A stretch of 16,971 bases of DNA, from the NCBI GenBank assembly GCA_039583705.1, contig JAVKSM010000070.1, positions 1 to 16,971 of the forward strand, in the 5' to 3' direction. The stretch's first letter is position 1, and the number at the start of each line of letters is the position of its first letter. The stretch is from JAVKSM01 sp039583705. Its GTDB lineage: Bacteria > Actinomycetota > Actinomycetes > Mycobacteriales > Pseudonocardiaceae. A model generated the notes under the pieces. That model was not told the DNA's origin and searched no databases. It was given only the letters and a program-made list of their open reading frames with translations. Made by a program: the position numbers and the translations under genes. Positions 7,500 to 14,653 of the stretch are shown here, one piece after another.

Positions 7500-8390
7500 T
7501 CACTCGCGCCCCAGGTCGCGGTGCACGACCTTCACCCGCACCCCGTCCTCGCCCGCCAGCCGCTGGGCGAGCTCCTCGGAAACGACGACGCTGCGGTGCT
7601 TGCCTCCGGTGCAACCCACCGCGACCGTCAGGTAGCGCTTGCCCTCCCGGCGGTAGCCGCCGCCCATCAGGCGCAGCAGCTCGTGGTAACGGATCAGGAA
7701 CTCCTCCGCCCCCTCCTGCGACAGCACATAGTCCCGGACGGTCGGGTCGCGCCCGGTGTGGTCGCGCAGCTCCGGGATCCAGAACGGGTTGGGCAGGAAA
7801 CGCATGTCGACGACGAGGTCGGCGTCCATCGGCAGGCCGTACTTGTAGCCGAAGGACAGGAAGGTCACCCGGGTGTCGGTACCGCCGGCCTCGCCGAACG
7901 CGTTCTCGATGGCCGCCCGGAGCTGGTGCACCGAGAGGGCCGAGGTGTCCAGGACGAGGTCAGCCTCGTCGCGCAACGGTTCGAGCAGTGCCCGCTCGGC
8001 GGCGATGCCGTCGGCGAGCCGGCCGTCACCCTGGAGCGGATGGCTGCGCCGGACCTGCTCGAAGCGGCGGATCAGCACGGCGTCGGTGGCCTGCAGGAAC
8101 AGCACCCTCGGCCGGTAGCCGCGGGCGTCGAGGTCCTTGATGACCGCAGCCAGGTCCTCGGTGAACGCACGGCTGCGGACGTCCATCACGACGGCGATCC
8201 GGGTGACCGCACCGGAGGACTTCGCGCCGAGCTCGACCATCGTCGCGATGAGCTCCGGCGGCAGGTTGTCCACGACGAACCAGCCAAGGTCCTCGAGAAC
8301 CTTCGCCGCCGTGCTGCGGCCCGCACCCGACAGCCCCGACACCACGGTGACCTCGATCCCGCGGCGGCTGACGTCGACGGTCTCAGCCAT
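7500..8390 (-). CDS. rapZ: RapZ family nucleotide-binding protein (RNase adapter protein)
   Basis: P-loop protein of the RapZ/YvcJ family. In E. coli RapZ senses glucosamine-6-phosphate and brings RNase E to the small RNA GlmZ; in actinobacteria the role is less clear. The product has 296 residues. Walker A is GLSGAGRST (19-27), with Arg where enterobacteria have Lys; I recall this as usual in actinobacteria. A Walker B-like stretch includes VVMDVRSR. The C-terminal domain shows SFGYKYGLPMDADLVVDMRFLPNP and VAVGCTGGKHRSV, both family signatures. I chose ATG 8390; GTG 8393 directly before it is possible. The start lies inside the uvrC end (8-base overlap), so the two are translationally coupled. 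Confidence 0.94.
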   Translation of the reverse strand: MAETVDVSRRGIEVTVVSGLSGAGRSTAAKVLEDLGWFVVDNLPPELIATMVELGAKSSGAVTRIAVVMDVRSRAFTEDLAAVIKDLDARGYRPRVLFLQATDAVLIRRFEQVRRSHPLQGDGRLADGIAAERALLEPLRDEADLVLDTSALSVHQLRAAIENAFGEAGGTDTRVTFLSFGYKYGLPMDADLVVDMRFLPNPFWIPELRDHTGRDPTVRDYVLSQEGAEEFLIRYHELLRLMGGGYRREGKRYLTVAVGCTGGKHRSVVVSEELAQRLAGEDGVRVKVVHRDLGRE

Positions 8391-10347
8391 CACCGTCCCC
8401 GTCGCGGCCGTCCCCGGAGCGCAGCGCCGCGAGCACCGCGGCCGCCGTTCGAGGACCGATGCCCGGCACCGCGGTGATCTCCCCGACGCTCGCCTGCCGC
8501 AGCCGCCGCAGCGAGCCGAAGTGCCTGACCAGCGCGGCGCGGCGAGTCGCGCCCAGGCCGGGCACCTCGTCCAGGGCCGAACTGGTCATGCGGGCCGAGC
8601 GCTTCGCCCGATGGTAGGTGATCGCGAAGCGGTGGGCCTCGTCGCGCACCCGCTGCAGCAGGTAGAGCGCCTCGCTGGTACGCGGCAGCACCACCGGCTC
8701 CGGCTCGTCGGGCAGCCACACCTCCTCCAGCCGCTTGGCCAGCCCTGCCACGGCGACGTCGGTGACGCCCATGTCGGTGAGCGCCGCGAAGGCGGCGGTG
8801 GCCTGCGGCGCGCCGCCGTCGACGAGCAGCAGGTTCGGCGGGTAGGCGAACTTCCGTGGCCGGCCGGTCTCGGGATCCACACCTGGCCGAGGCGGATCCG
8901 GCGCGAGCACGCCGTTGGCCGTCTCCTGCTGGTAGCGGGCGAAGCGGCGGCGGACCACCTCGGCGATGGCCGCGACGTCGCCACCCTCGGCACCGCCGCG
9001 CACGGCGAAGCGACGGTACTCGGACTTGCGGGCCAGCCCGTCCTCGAAGACGACCAGCGAGGCCACCACGTCACTGCCCTGCACGTGGCTGACGTCGATG
9101 CACTCGATGCGCAGCGGGGCGGCGTCCAGGCCCAACTCGTCCTGGATCTCCTGTAGCGCGGCCGAGCGGGCGGTGAGGTCGCCGGCGCGGCGCAGCTTGT
9201 GCTGAGCCAGCGCCTCGGCGGCGTTTCGCGCGACGGTCTCGGCCAGCGCTCGCTTGTCGCCCCGCTGCGGCACCCGCAGCCGCACCCGTGAGCCGCGCAG
9301 CCCGGAGAGCCACTCGGCGACCGCCTCGGCGTCGGTGGGCAGTTGCGGGACCAGGACCTCGCGCGGCACGGGCGCGTCCGCGGTGGCGACGCCGGGGTCC
9401 GCCTCGCCCGCCTGCTCGCCGTAGAACTGCGAGAGGAACTGCTCGACCAGGCTCGCGGTGTCGCTGAGCTCCACCTTGTCGACCACCCAGCCGCGCTGGC
9501 CCCGCACCCGCCCGCCGCGGACGTGGAAGACCTGCACCGCGGCCTGCAGTTCGTCCTGGGCGAAGGCGACCACGTCGGCGTCCGTGCCGTCCCCGAGCAC
9601 GACCGCCTGCTTCTCCATCGCCCGGCGCAGCGCCCCCAGGTCGTCGCGTAGCCGGGCCGCGCGCTCGAACTGCAGCGCACCCGAGGCGGCCGCCATCTCC
9701 CGCTCCAGACGCTTGATCATGACATCGGTCCGGCCGGAGAGGAAGTCGCAGAAGTCGTCGACGATCTTCCGGTGCTGCTCGGCGGACACGTTGCCGACGC
9801 AGGGCGCCGAGCACTTGTCGATGTACCCGAGCAGGCAGGGCCGGCCGATCTGGCCGTGCCGGCGGAACACGCCGGGGGTACAGACCCGGGCCGGGAACAC
9901 CCGGGTGAGCAGGTCGAGGGTCTCCCGGATCGCCCAGGCGTGCGCGTAGGGCCCGAAGTAGCGCACGCCCTTGCGGCGCGGGCCCCGGTAGACGTGCAGC
10001 CGTGGGTACTCCTCGCCCAGCGTCACCGCGAGCACCGGGTAGGACTTGTCGTCGCGGTAACGGACATTGAACCGCGGGTCGAACTCCTTGATCCAGTTGT
10101 ACTCGAGCTGCAGTGCCTCGACCTCGGTCGCGACCACCGTCCAGTGCACCGAGGCGGCGGTGGTGACCATCTGCCGGGTTCTCGGGTGCAGGCTCGACAG
10201 GTCGCTGAAATAGGAGCTCAGGCGGCTGCGGAGGCTCTTGGCCTTGCCGACGTAGAGCACCCGGCCCCGGTCGTCGGAAAAGCGGTACACGCCCGGCGCA
10301 TCCGGAACCGTGCCGGGGGCCGGGCGGTAGGTGGAGGGGTCGGCCAT
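8383..10347 (-). CDS. uvrC: UvrABC excinuclease subunit C
   Basis: UvrC makes both incisions around a DNA lesion in nucleotide excision repair, acting with UvrA and UvrB. The product has 654 residues, normal for the family. The GIY-YIG nuclease domain is at about 15-95 (GVYRF, VLYVGKAKSLRSRL). A metal-cluster cysteine set is visible at Cys156, Cys171, Cys179 and Cys183. The UVR motif for UvrB contact lies at about 205-240 (LQFERAARLRDDL). The RNase H-like domain has its acidic/His triad at Asp418 (ECIDVSH), Asp510 (LLVDGG) and His572 (RDEAHRFAITYHR). Paired helix-hairpin-helix motifs end the protein at about 590-643, followed by a GDGRDGDGDG tail. Its start is 12 bases from the end of the upstream relic. 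Confidence 0.97.
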   Translation of the reverse strand: MADPSTYRPAPGTVPDAPGVYRFSDDRGRVLYVGKAKSLRSRLSSYFSDLSSLHPRTRQMVTTAASVHWTVVATEVEALQLEYNWIKEFDPRFNVRYRDDKSYPVLAVTLGEEYPRLHVYRGPRRKGVRYFGPYAHAWAIRETLDLLTRVFPARVCTPGVFRRHGQIGRPCLLGYIDKCSAPCVGNVSAEQHRKIVDDFCDFLSGRTDVMIKRLEREMAAASGALQFERAARLRDDLGALRRAMEKQAVVLGDGTDADVVAFAQDELQAAVQVFHVRGGRVRGQRGWVVDKVELSDTASLVEQFLSQFYGEQAGEADPGVATADAPVPREVLVPQLPTDAEAVAEWLSGLRGSRVRLRVPQRGDKRALAETVARNAAEALAQHKLRRAGDLTARSAALQEIQDELGLDAAPLRIECIDVSHVQGSDVVASLVVFEDGLARKSEYRRFAVRGGAEGGDVAAIAEVVRRRFARYQQETANGVLAPDPPRPGVDPETGRPRKFAYPPNLLLVDGGAPQATAAFAALTDMGVTDVAVAGLAKRLEEVWLPDEPEPVVLPRTSEALYLLQRVRDEAHRFAITYHRAKRSARMTSSALDEVPGLGATRRAALVRHFGSLRRLRQASVGEITAVPGIGPRTAAAVLAALRSGDGRDGDGDG

Positions 10348-10359
10348 GGTGTGACCAGA

Positions 10360-10699
10360 CTATGCAGGGAGCGCGAGCAGGCCTTCGACGACGGTGTCGA
10401 GGCGTTCGGCGACGACGTGCAGCCGCTCGACCACGTCCGGAAGCCGACCCCTCGGTGCGGGTCACGAAACCGGCGAGCAACCCCGCCCGCAGCGCACCGT
10501 GGATGTCCCAGGAGTGCGCGGCGACCATGGCGGCGTGGGCCGACGCCGAGCCGACCCGCTTGCACGCCCAGTGGTACACCCGGGCCGGTGGCTTGAAGGA
10601 CCGCAACTCCTCCGCGGAGAACACCTCGCCCAGGGAGGTCCGCAGCCCGGCCCGGTCCAGCGCGCGGACGGCGGGGCCGAGCGCGCTCAGAGCTCGCAC
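10360..10699 (-). pseudogene. Relic of a haloacid-dehalogenase-like (HAD, type II) hydrolase
   Basis: The minus strand from GTG 10699 reads VRALSALGPAVRALDRAGLR, then a HAD C-terminal half: GEVFSAEELRSFKPPARVY (motif III lysine in FKP), MVAAHSWDIHGALRAGL (motif IV aspartate) and GFVTRTEGS. Near 10443-10455 the match moves by one base into another frame, continuing PDVVERLHVVAERLDTVVEG and a normal TAG at 10360-10362. The N-terminal third with the nucleophile Asp motif is absent. The segment between the first AGLR and GEVF also looks deleted, because the motif II serine/threonine region is missing. The relic follows the TAG of the DHOD-like gene after six bases and stands in the same frame as that gene. 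No activity is expected. The frameshift could be a sequencing error, but the missing N-terminus could not. Confidence 0.78.
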
Positions 10700-10705
10700 A
10701 ACCCC

Positions 10706-11731
10706 CTACCCACGCCTCAGGAGCGGTGCCGGTGGCTGGTAGCGCGCCACCGCCGTCAGCAACCGACGGATCCGCAGGGCGTGCAGTGGGGCCAGCGCGT
10801 AACCCGGGTAGGACGCCAGCCACGTCGCCGAGCCGAGGCTGACCGCGTCCGCGCCCGCCCAGAAGTACTCCCTGCAGTCGGCGAAGCTGCGCACCCCACC
10901 GCTGGCGATGATCGGCAGGCGCACCCCCGCCTGCCGCAGCTCGGCCACGACCCGCAGGCCGATCGGCTTGATCGCGGGTCCGGACAGCCCGCCGTAGCCG
11001 TTGTCGAGCCACGGTCGCCCGGTCGCGGGATCCAGCCGCAATCCCTTGACCGTGTTGATCGCGGTGAGCGCGGCGACCCCGTGCCGGGCGGCCAGCCGGG
11101 CGTGCGAGAGGTAGTCGTAGTCCGGGCTCAGCTTGAGGATCACCGGGTGTGCGCTGCACGGCACGGCGCTGGCCAGCACGTCCTCGATGATCTCGGTGAA
11201 GTCGACGTTGACGTTGTGGCAGGACACGTTGAGCTCCACCGCGGCGATCCCGCCCACCGGCACCGCGGTGTTGACCCTGTCCACCAGGGTGACGAACTCC
11301 GCCCCGGAGAACCCACCCAGCGAGATGATCGTGTTCTGGTGGCGGGTGCGGGGGTGGTAGTCGCGCAGGTAGGCGTCGATGCCCACGTTGCACCAGCCGA
11401 AGGCGTTGAGCCAGCCGCCCTCGACCGACCGCAGCGCCCGCCGGTAGCGGCGCAGCAGCCCCGGCAGCTCGTGCAGCGGCCAGTCGTCCCGGTTGGTGAA
11501 GTGGCCGTCGCGCGGCTCGACGGTCAACGTCCGGGTGGTGACCGCGCCGAAACGCTCCAGCGGGACGAAAGCCGCGATCGGGCTCATGCCATAGGGCAGG
11601 AGGCGGGAGCGGGACGTCCCGTACCCCAGCAGGCTGGAGGAAGTGACCAGCCGGTTGCGCAGCCGGACCGGACCCAACTGGACCTCACCGGCCCCGGCTG
11701 CCACCCGCCGCCGCTCCCCCAGCGCCGTCAC
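10706..11731 (-). CDS. Dihydroorotate dehydrogenase-like flavoprotein
   Basis: FMN-binding TIM-barrel protein of the dihydroorotate dehydrogenase family, closest in layout to class 1 (cytosolic) enzymes. The product has 341 residues. Family blocks: GPVRLRNRLVTSSSLLGYGT (20-39), FGAVTTRTLTVEPRDG (61-76), LNAFGWCNVGID (108-119), ELNVSCHNVNV (167-177) with a cysteine at 171 where class 1 enzymes hold the catalytic base, LKLSPDYDY, INTVKGL, and the phosphate-binding GGLSGPAIKPI and IIASGGV. The usual NxSCPN is NVSCHN here. No pyrK or other pyrimidine gene is nearby, so a role in UMP synthesis is not assured. GTG 11731 overlaps the stop of the PH-domain gene (GTGA). I give no gene symbol because the substrate is uncertain. 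Confidence 0.85.
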   Translation of the reverse strand: MTALGERRRVAAGAGEVQLGPVRLRNRLVTSSSLLGYGTSRSRLLPYGMSPIAAFVPLERFGAVTTRTLTVEPRDGHFTNRDDWPLHELPGLLRRYRRALRSVEGGWLNAFGWCNVGIDAYLRDYHPRTRHQNTIISLGGFSGAEFVTLVDRVNTAVPVGGIAAVELNVSCHNVNVDFTEIIEDVLASAVPCSAHPVILKLSPDYDYLSHARLAARHGVAALTAINTVKGLRLDPATGRPWLDNGYGGLSGPAIKPIGLRVVAELRQAGVRLPIIASGGVRSFADCREYFWAGADAVSLGSATWLASYPGYALAPLHALRIRRLLTAVARYQPPAPLLRRG

Positions 11732-12234
11732 GTCGACTCCGGGTCCGCCACCGGGTGCCGGCCGTCCAGCTCAGCCGCCACCGTGTGCCGGCCGTGCAGC
11801 TCGCGCAGCCGGCGCATCGCCCGCACCGCCCGCTCGCGGTCGACGGCCTGCAACGCCATGACGGCGACGTACTCGTCGTCGGGCAGCTCGAGGCGGGCCC
11901 AGGGCGAACCGTCGGGGAAGGACACGCCCAGCACCAGGTCCCACGGCAGCCGCTTGGTGAGCAGCACGTTGCGCACCTCGAGGCCCCCGGGGTCGACACG
12001 CAGCCGCGGCCGCGCCAGCAGCAGTACCCCACCCGCGAGGAACAGACCTATGATCATCAACGAGACCTGGTCCGCGAACCGGAAGTGGACGCCGGTCGGG
12101 GTCTTGCGCAGCAGGACCGCGGCCGTTACCGACACCACGACGACAACCGTCGCGGCGATGCCGGCCACCCACCGCACCCGGTAGGGCCGCACCACCAGCT
12201 CGACGCCACCACCTATTCGTGCCCGCCGCCTCAC
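11728..12234 (-). CDS. Membrane protein with bacterial PH domain
   Basis: The product has 168 residues. Two hydrophobic segments at about 22-42 and 56-74 form a membrane hairpin. After it comes a small beta-rich domain (LRVDPGGLEVRNVLLTKRL, then WDLVLGVSFPDGSPWARLEL) that fits the bacterial PH-like domain seen in the mycobacterial protein next to ribH (Rv1417/CFP-6-like). An Arg-rich helix (RAVRAMRRLRELHG) follows. GTG 12234 was chosen because it overlaps the ribH stop (GTGA) and gives a basic N-terminus before the first membrane segment. The frame is open upstream to 12816, but that part is ribH and ribBA in another frame. Function unknown; the location in the riboflavin operon is conserved but unexplained. 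Confidence 0.85.
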   Translation of the reverse strand: MRRRARIGGGVELVVRPYRVRWVAGIAATVVVVVSVTAAVLLRKTPTGVHFRFADQVSLMIIGLFLAGGVLLLARPRLRVDPGGLEVRNVLLTKRLPWDLVLGVSFPDGSPWARLELPDDEYVAVMALQAVDRERAVRAMRRLRELHGRHTVAAELDGRHPVADPEST

Positions 12235-12725
12235 GGCTCCTCCGACCGCCGCAGCCTGCGCAGCCGCCGCAGCACGAGCGCGGTCTCCAGCGCGGCGACA
12301 CAGGCCTCGAAGCCCTTGTCCTCCACCGAGTCGACCAGCCCGCATCGGGCCAGCGCCTGCTCCTCGGTGTCGCAGGTGAGCACGCCGTTGCCCACCGGCG
12401 TGCGCTCGTCGAGGGCGACCCTGGACAGACCCGCGGTCACCGCGTCGCAGACGTACTCGAAGTGGGGCGTGCCACCGCGCAGCACCACGCCGAGGGCGAC
12501 GACCACGTCGTGGTCGGTCGTGAGCTGCTGGCACACCACGGGCAGCTCGACGGCGCCGGGCACCCGGACCACAGTCGGCTCCTCGACGCCGGCCTCCTTC
12601 GCGGCGGCCAGCGCGCGCTCCAGGAGCATGTCGACGATCCGCCGGTGCCAGCGGGTGGCGGCCAACCCCAACCGCAGCCCGGCGGCGTCGGGCGGCACCG
12701 GTTGCGGGCGACCGATTCCGCTCAC
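12231..12725 (-). CDS. ribH: 6,7-dimethyl-8-ribityllumazine synthase
   Basis: Condenses 5-amino-6-ribitylaminouracil with 3,4-dihydroxy-2-butanone 4-phosphate to lumazine, the penultimate riboflavin step. The product has 164 residues. The substrate-stacking Trp26 is in TRWHRR, the phosphate and ribityl sites in VRVPGAVELP (53-62) and LGVVLRGGTPHFEYVCD (78-94) with catalytic His88, then DERTPVGNGVLTCDTEEQA and DKGFEACVAALETAL. The C-terminal tail is Arg-rich (LRRLRRLRRSEEP), a little unusual. GTG 12725 overlaps the ribBA stop and the PH gene overlaps the ribH stop, both as GTGA, so translation is coupled along ribBA-ribH-PH-DHOD-like. The family assembles into pentamers or 60-mers; the sequence does not show which. 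Confidence 0.97.
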   Translation of the reverse strand: MSGIGRPQPVPPDAAGLRLGLAATRWHRRIVDMLLERALAAAKEAGVEEPTVVRVPGAVELPVVCQQLTTDHDVVVALGVVLRGGTPHFEYVCDAVTAGLSRVALDERTPVGNGVLTCDTEEQALARCGLVDSVEDKGFEACVAALETALVLRRLRRLRRSEEP

Positions 12726-14023
12726 GCCGGGTAGCTCCCCGTGCCGGGCGCCAGCTCACCCTCGCCGAGCACGCCGAAGTCACCGAGGTCACCGATGTCG
12801 TGGCCCATCCGGTCACGCTTGGTCCGCAGGTAACGCAGGTTCTCCGTGGTGAGCCGCACCGGCAGCGGCACCCGGTCGACGATCGCCAGGCCGTAGCCTT
12901 CGAGGCCGGCCCGCTTGGCGGGGTTGTTCGTGAGCAGCCGCATCGACCGGACCCCGAGGTCGGCGAGGATCTGCGCCCCGGTGCCGTAGTCGCGGGCGTC
13001 CGCCGGCATGCCCAGCGCCAGGTTCGCGTCCACGGTGTCGGCGCCGGCGTCCTGCAACTGGTAGGCCTGCAGCTTGTGCAGCAAGCCGATGCCGCGGCCC
13101 TCGTGCCCCCGGATGTAGATCACGACGCCGCGGCCCTCGGCGGCGATCGCGGCCAGCGCGGCGTCGAGCTGCGGGCCGCAGTCGCAGCGCAGCGAGCCGA
13201 ACACGTCGCCGGTCAGGCACTCCGAGTGCGCGCGCACCAGCACGTTCTCACCGTCGCCGATCTCGCCGCAGACCAGCGCGATGTGCTCCACCTCGTCGAG
13301 CAGCGAGTCGTATCCGATCGCCGTGAACTCGCCGTGCACGGTGGGGATGCGGGCCTCGGCGACCCGGGCCACCTGCTTTTCGAAACGCCGCCGGTAGCCG
13401 ACGAGGTCGGCGATGGTGACCAGCGTGAGACCGTGTTCGGCGGCGAACACCTCCAGCTCGTCGTAGCGGGCCATCTCGCCGTCGAGCTTCTGCGACACGA
13501 TCTCGCACAGCACCCCGGCCGGTCGCAGCCCGGCCATCGACGCCAGGTCCACCGCCGCTTCGGTGTGACCGGGCCGGCGCAGCACCCCACCCTCCTTGGC
13601 CCGCAGCGGCACGACGTGCCCGGGCCGGGTGAAGTCCACGGGCCGGGAGACCGGGTCGGCCAGCATCCGCATGGTCCGGGCCCGGTCCGACGCCGAGATC
13701 CCGGTGCTGACACCCTCCCTGGCGTCCACGGTCACGGTGTAGGCGGTGGCCCGTTTGTCCTGGTTGGTGTGGTACATGGGCGGCAGGTCCAGCCGATCGC
13801 AGTCCCGCTCGGTCAGCGGCACGCAGATGTAGCCCGACGTGTAACGCACCATGAACGCGACGAGTTCGGATGTCGCCTTCTCGGCGGCGAAGATGAGGTC
13901 GCCCTCGTTCTCCCGGTCCTCGTCGTCGACCACCACGACCGCCCTGCCCGCGGCGATGTCGGCGACCGCACGCTCGATCACATCGAACCGACCCGTCCCC
14001 GCCGCGTCACTCATCGCCACCAT
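12722..14023 (-). CDS. ribBA: Bifunctional 3,4-dihydroxy-2-butanone-4-phosphate synthase / GTP cyclohydrolase II
   Basis: Supplies both branches of riboflavin synthesis: the butanone phosphate from ribulose 5-phosphate, and the pyrimidine precursor from GTP. The product has about 433 residues. The N-terminal RibB domain (about 12-210) has the acidic loop VVVDDEDRENEGDLIFA, VSTGISASDRA, and RPGHVVPLRAKEGGVLRRPGH. The C-terminal RibA domain (about 225-405) has the zinc site RAHSECLTGDVFGSLRCDCG, with three cysteines, then RGHEGRGIGLLHKLQAYQLQD and LLTNNPAKRAGLEGYG. ATG 14023 has the best spacing to the GGAGGAGG upstream; ATG 14026 and ATG 14014 are alternatives, the last sitting on the ribE stop. 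All options overlap the 3' end of ribE. Confidence 0.96.
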   Translation of the reverse strand: MVAMSDAAGTGRFDVIERAVADIAAGRAVVVVDDEDRENEGDLIFAAEKATSELVAFMVRYTSGYICVPLTERDCDRLDLPPMYHTNQDKRATAYTVTVDAREGVSTGISASDRARTMRMLADPVSRPVDFTRPGHVVPLRAKEGGVLRRPGHTEAAVDLASMAGLRPAGVLCEIVSQKLDGEMARYDELEVFAAEHGLTLVTIADLVGYRRRFEKQVARVAEARIPTVHGEFTAIGYDSLLDEVEHIALVCGEIGDGENVLVRAHSECLTGDVFGSLRCDCGPQLDAALAAIAAEGRGVVIYIRGHEGRGIGLLHKLQAYQLQDAGADTVDANLALGMPADARDYGTGAQILADLGVRSMRLLTNNPAKRAGLEGYGLAIVDRVPLPVRLTTENLRYLRTKRDRMGHDIGDLGDFGVLGEGELAPGTGSYPA

Positions 14024-14648
14024 CATCCTCCTCCCCGCTCACCCGCTCCGGGTACGGCGGCATGGGGGCGGCCAAGCGCTCGACGTACTTCGCCACGATG
14101 TCGACCTCGAGGTTGACGACGTCCCCCGGACGACGTCTGCCCAGGGTCGTCTGCCGCAACGTGGTGGGGATGAGCCCGACGGCGAAGGAGTCCCGGTCGA
14201 CCTCGGCGACGGTGAGCGACACCCCGTCGACCGCGACCGATCCCCTGGCGACGAGGTATCGGGCCAGCCGCGGCGGCAGCGAGAAGCGCACGAGCTCCCA
14301 GTGCTCGCTCGCCTCGCGGGCGAGCACGCTCCCGGTGGCGTCGACGTGGCCCGCGACCAGGTGGCCGCCCAGCCGGGAACCGGCCCGCAGCGCCCGTTCC
14401 AGGTTCACCGGGCTGCCCGGGCACAACCCGGACAGCCCGGAGGAGCGCAGCGTCCGCCCCATGACGTCGACGGTGAACACCCCGTCGGCGACTGTGACGA
14501 CGGTCAGGCAGACGCCGTTGACGGCGATCGAGTCGCCGGGCGCGGCGTCGGAGGTCACCAGCGGCCCGCTGATCCGCAACCCGGCGGCGTCGGCCTGCGC
14601 GACGACCTCGACGACCTCGCCGACCTCTTCGACGATTCCGGTGAACAC
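14007..14648 (-). CDS. ribE: Riboflavin synthase (alpha chain)
   Basis: Dismutates two lumazine molecules to riboflavin and the ribityl-pyrimidine. From GTG 14648 the product has 213 residues and the canonical N-terminus (V/M)FTGIVEEVG. Two lumazine-binding repeats: the first with NGVCLTVV (Cys47) and GGHLVAGHVDATG (94-106), the second with SVAVDGVSLTV, GLIPTTLRQTTLG and VNLEVDIVAKYVERL. The C-terminal tail is acidic (GEEDDGGDE). The frame is open upstream: a 16-bp duplication has joined it to the ribD scar. Translation from ATG 14714, or from an earlier codon, would add 22 or more residues with the RibD-like sequence VGADVLVTAVPEG. I keep GTG 14648 on family grounds; GGAAGG lies 9 bases upstream of it. 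Confidence 0.94.
   Translation of the reverse strand: MFTGIVEEVGEVVEVVAQADAAGLRISGPLVTSDAAPGDSIAVNGVCLTVVTVADGVFTVDVMGRTLRSSGLSGLCPGSPVNLERALRAGSRLGGHLVAGHVDATGSVLAREASEHWELVRFSLPPRLARYLVARGSVAVDGVSLTVAEVDRDSFAVGLIPTTLRQTTLGRRRPGDVVNLEVDIVAKYVERLAAPMPPYPERVSGEEDDGGDE
14027..14036 (-). promoter_or_regulatory. ribosome binding site of ribBA inside ribE
   Basis: The minus strand reads GGGGAGGAGG directly before ATG 14026. The first GGAGG stands 3, 6 or 15 bases from the ATG codons at 14026, 14023 and 14014, favouring 14023. The same bases encode the acidic Gly-Glu-Glu tail of RibE. Confidence 0.6.
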
Positions 14649-14653
14649 CACCC

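Noticed and set aside
6831..8477. Long plus-strand open frames opposite yvcK and rapZ (also 15241-16893 opposite rpe/rsmB, 2845-3798, 5265-7473, 10394-12184 and 12800-14116)
   Set aside because: High GC creates long antisense frames. Their products are Arg/Gly/Pro/Ala-rich without family motifs, and the opposite strand holds well-recognised genes.
10362..10742. Plus-strand open frame over the HAD relic as a real gene
   Set aside because: The minus strand gives recognisable HAD motifs; the plus frame is Arg/Ala-rich without any.
12235..12816. N-terminal extension of the PH-domain gene to 12816
   Set aside because: It overlaps all of ribH in another frame and has a low-complexity Arg/Ala composition.
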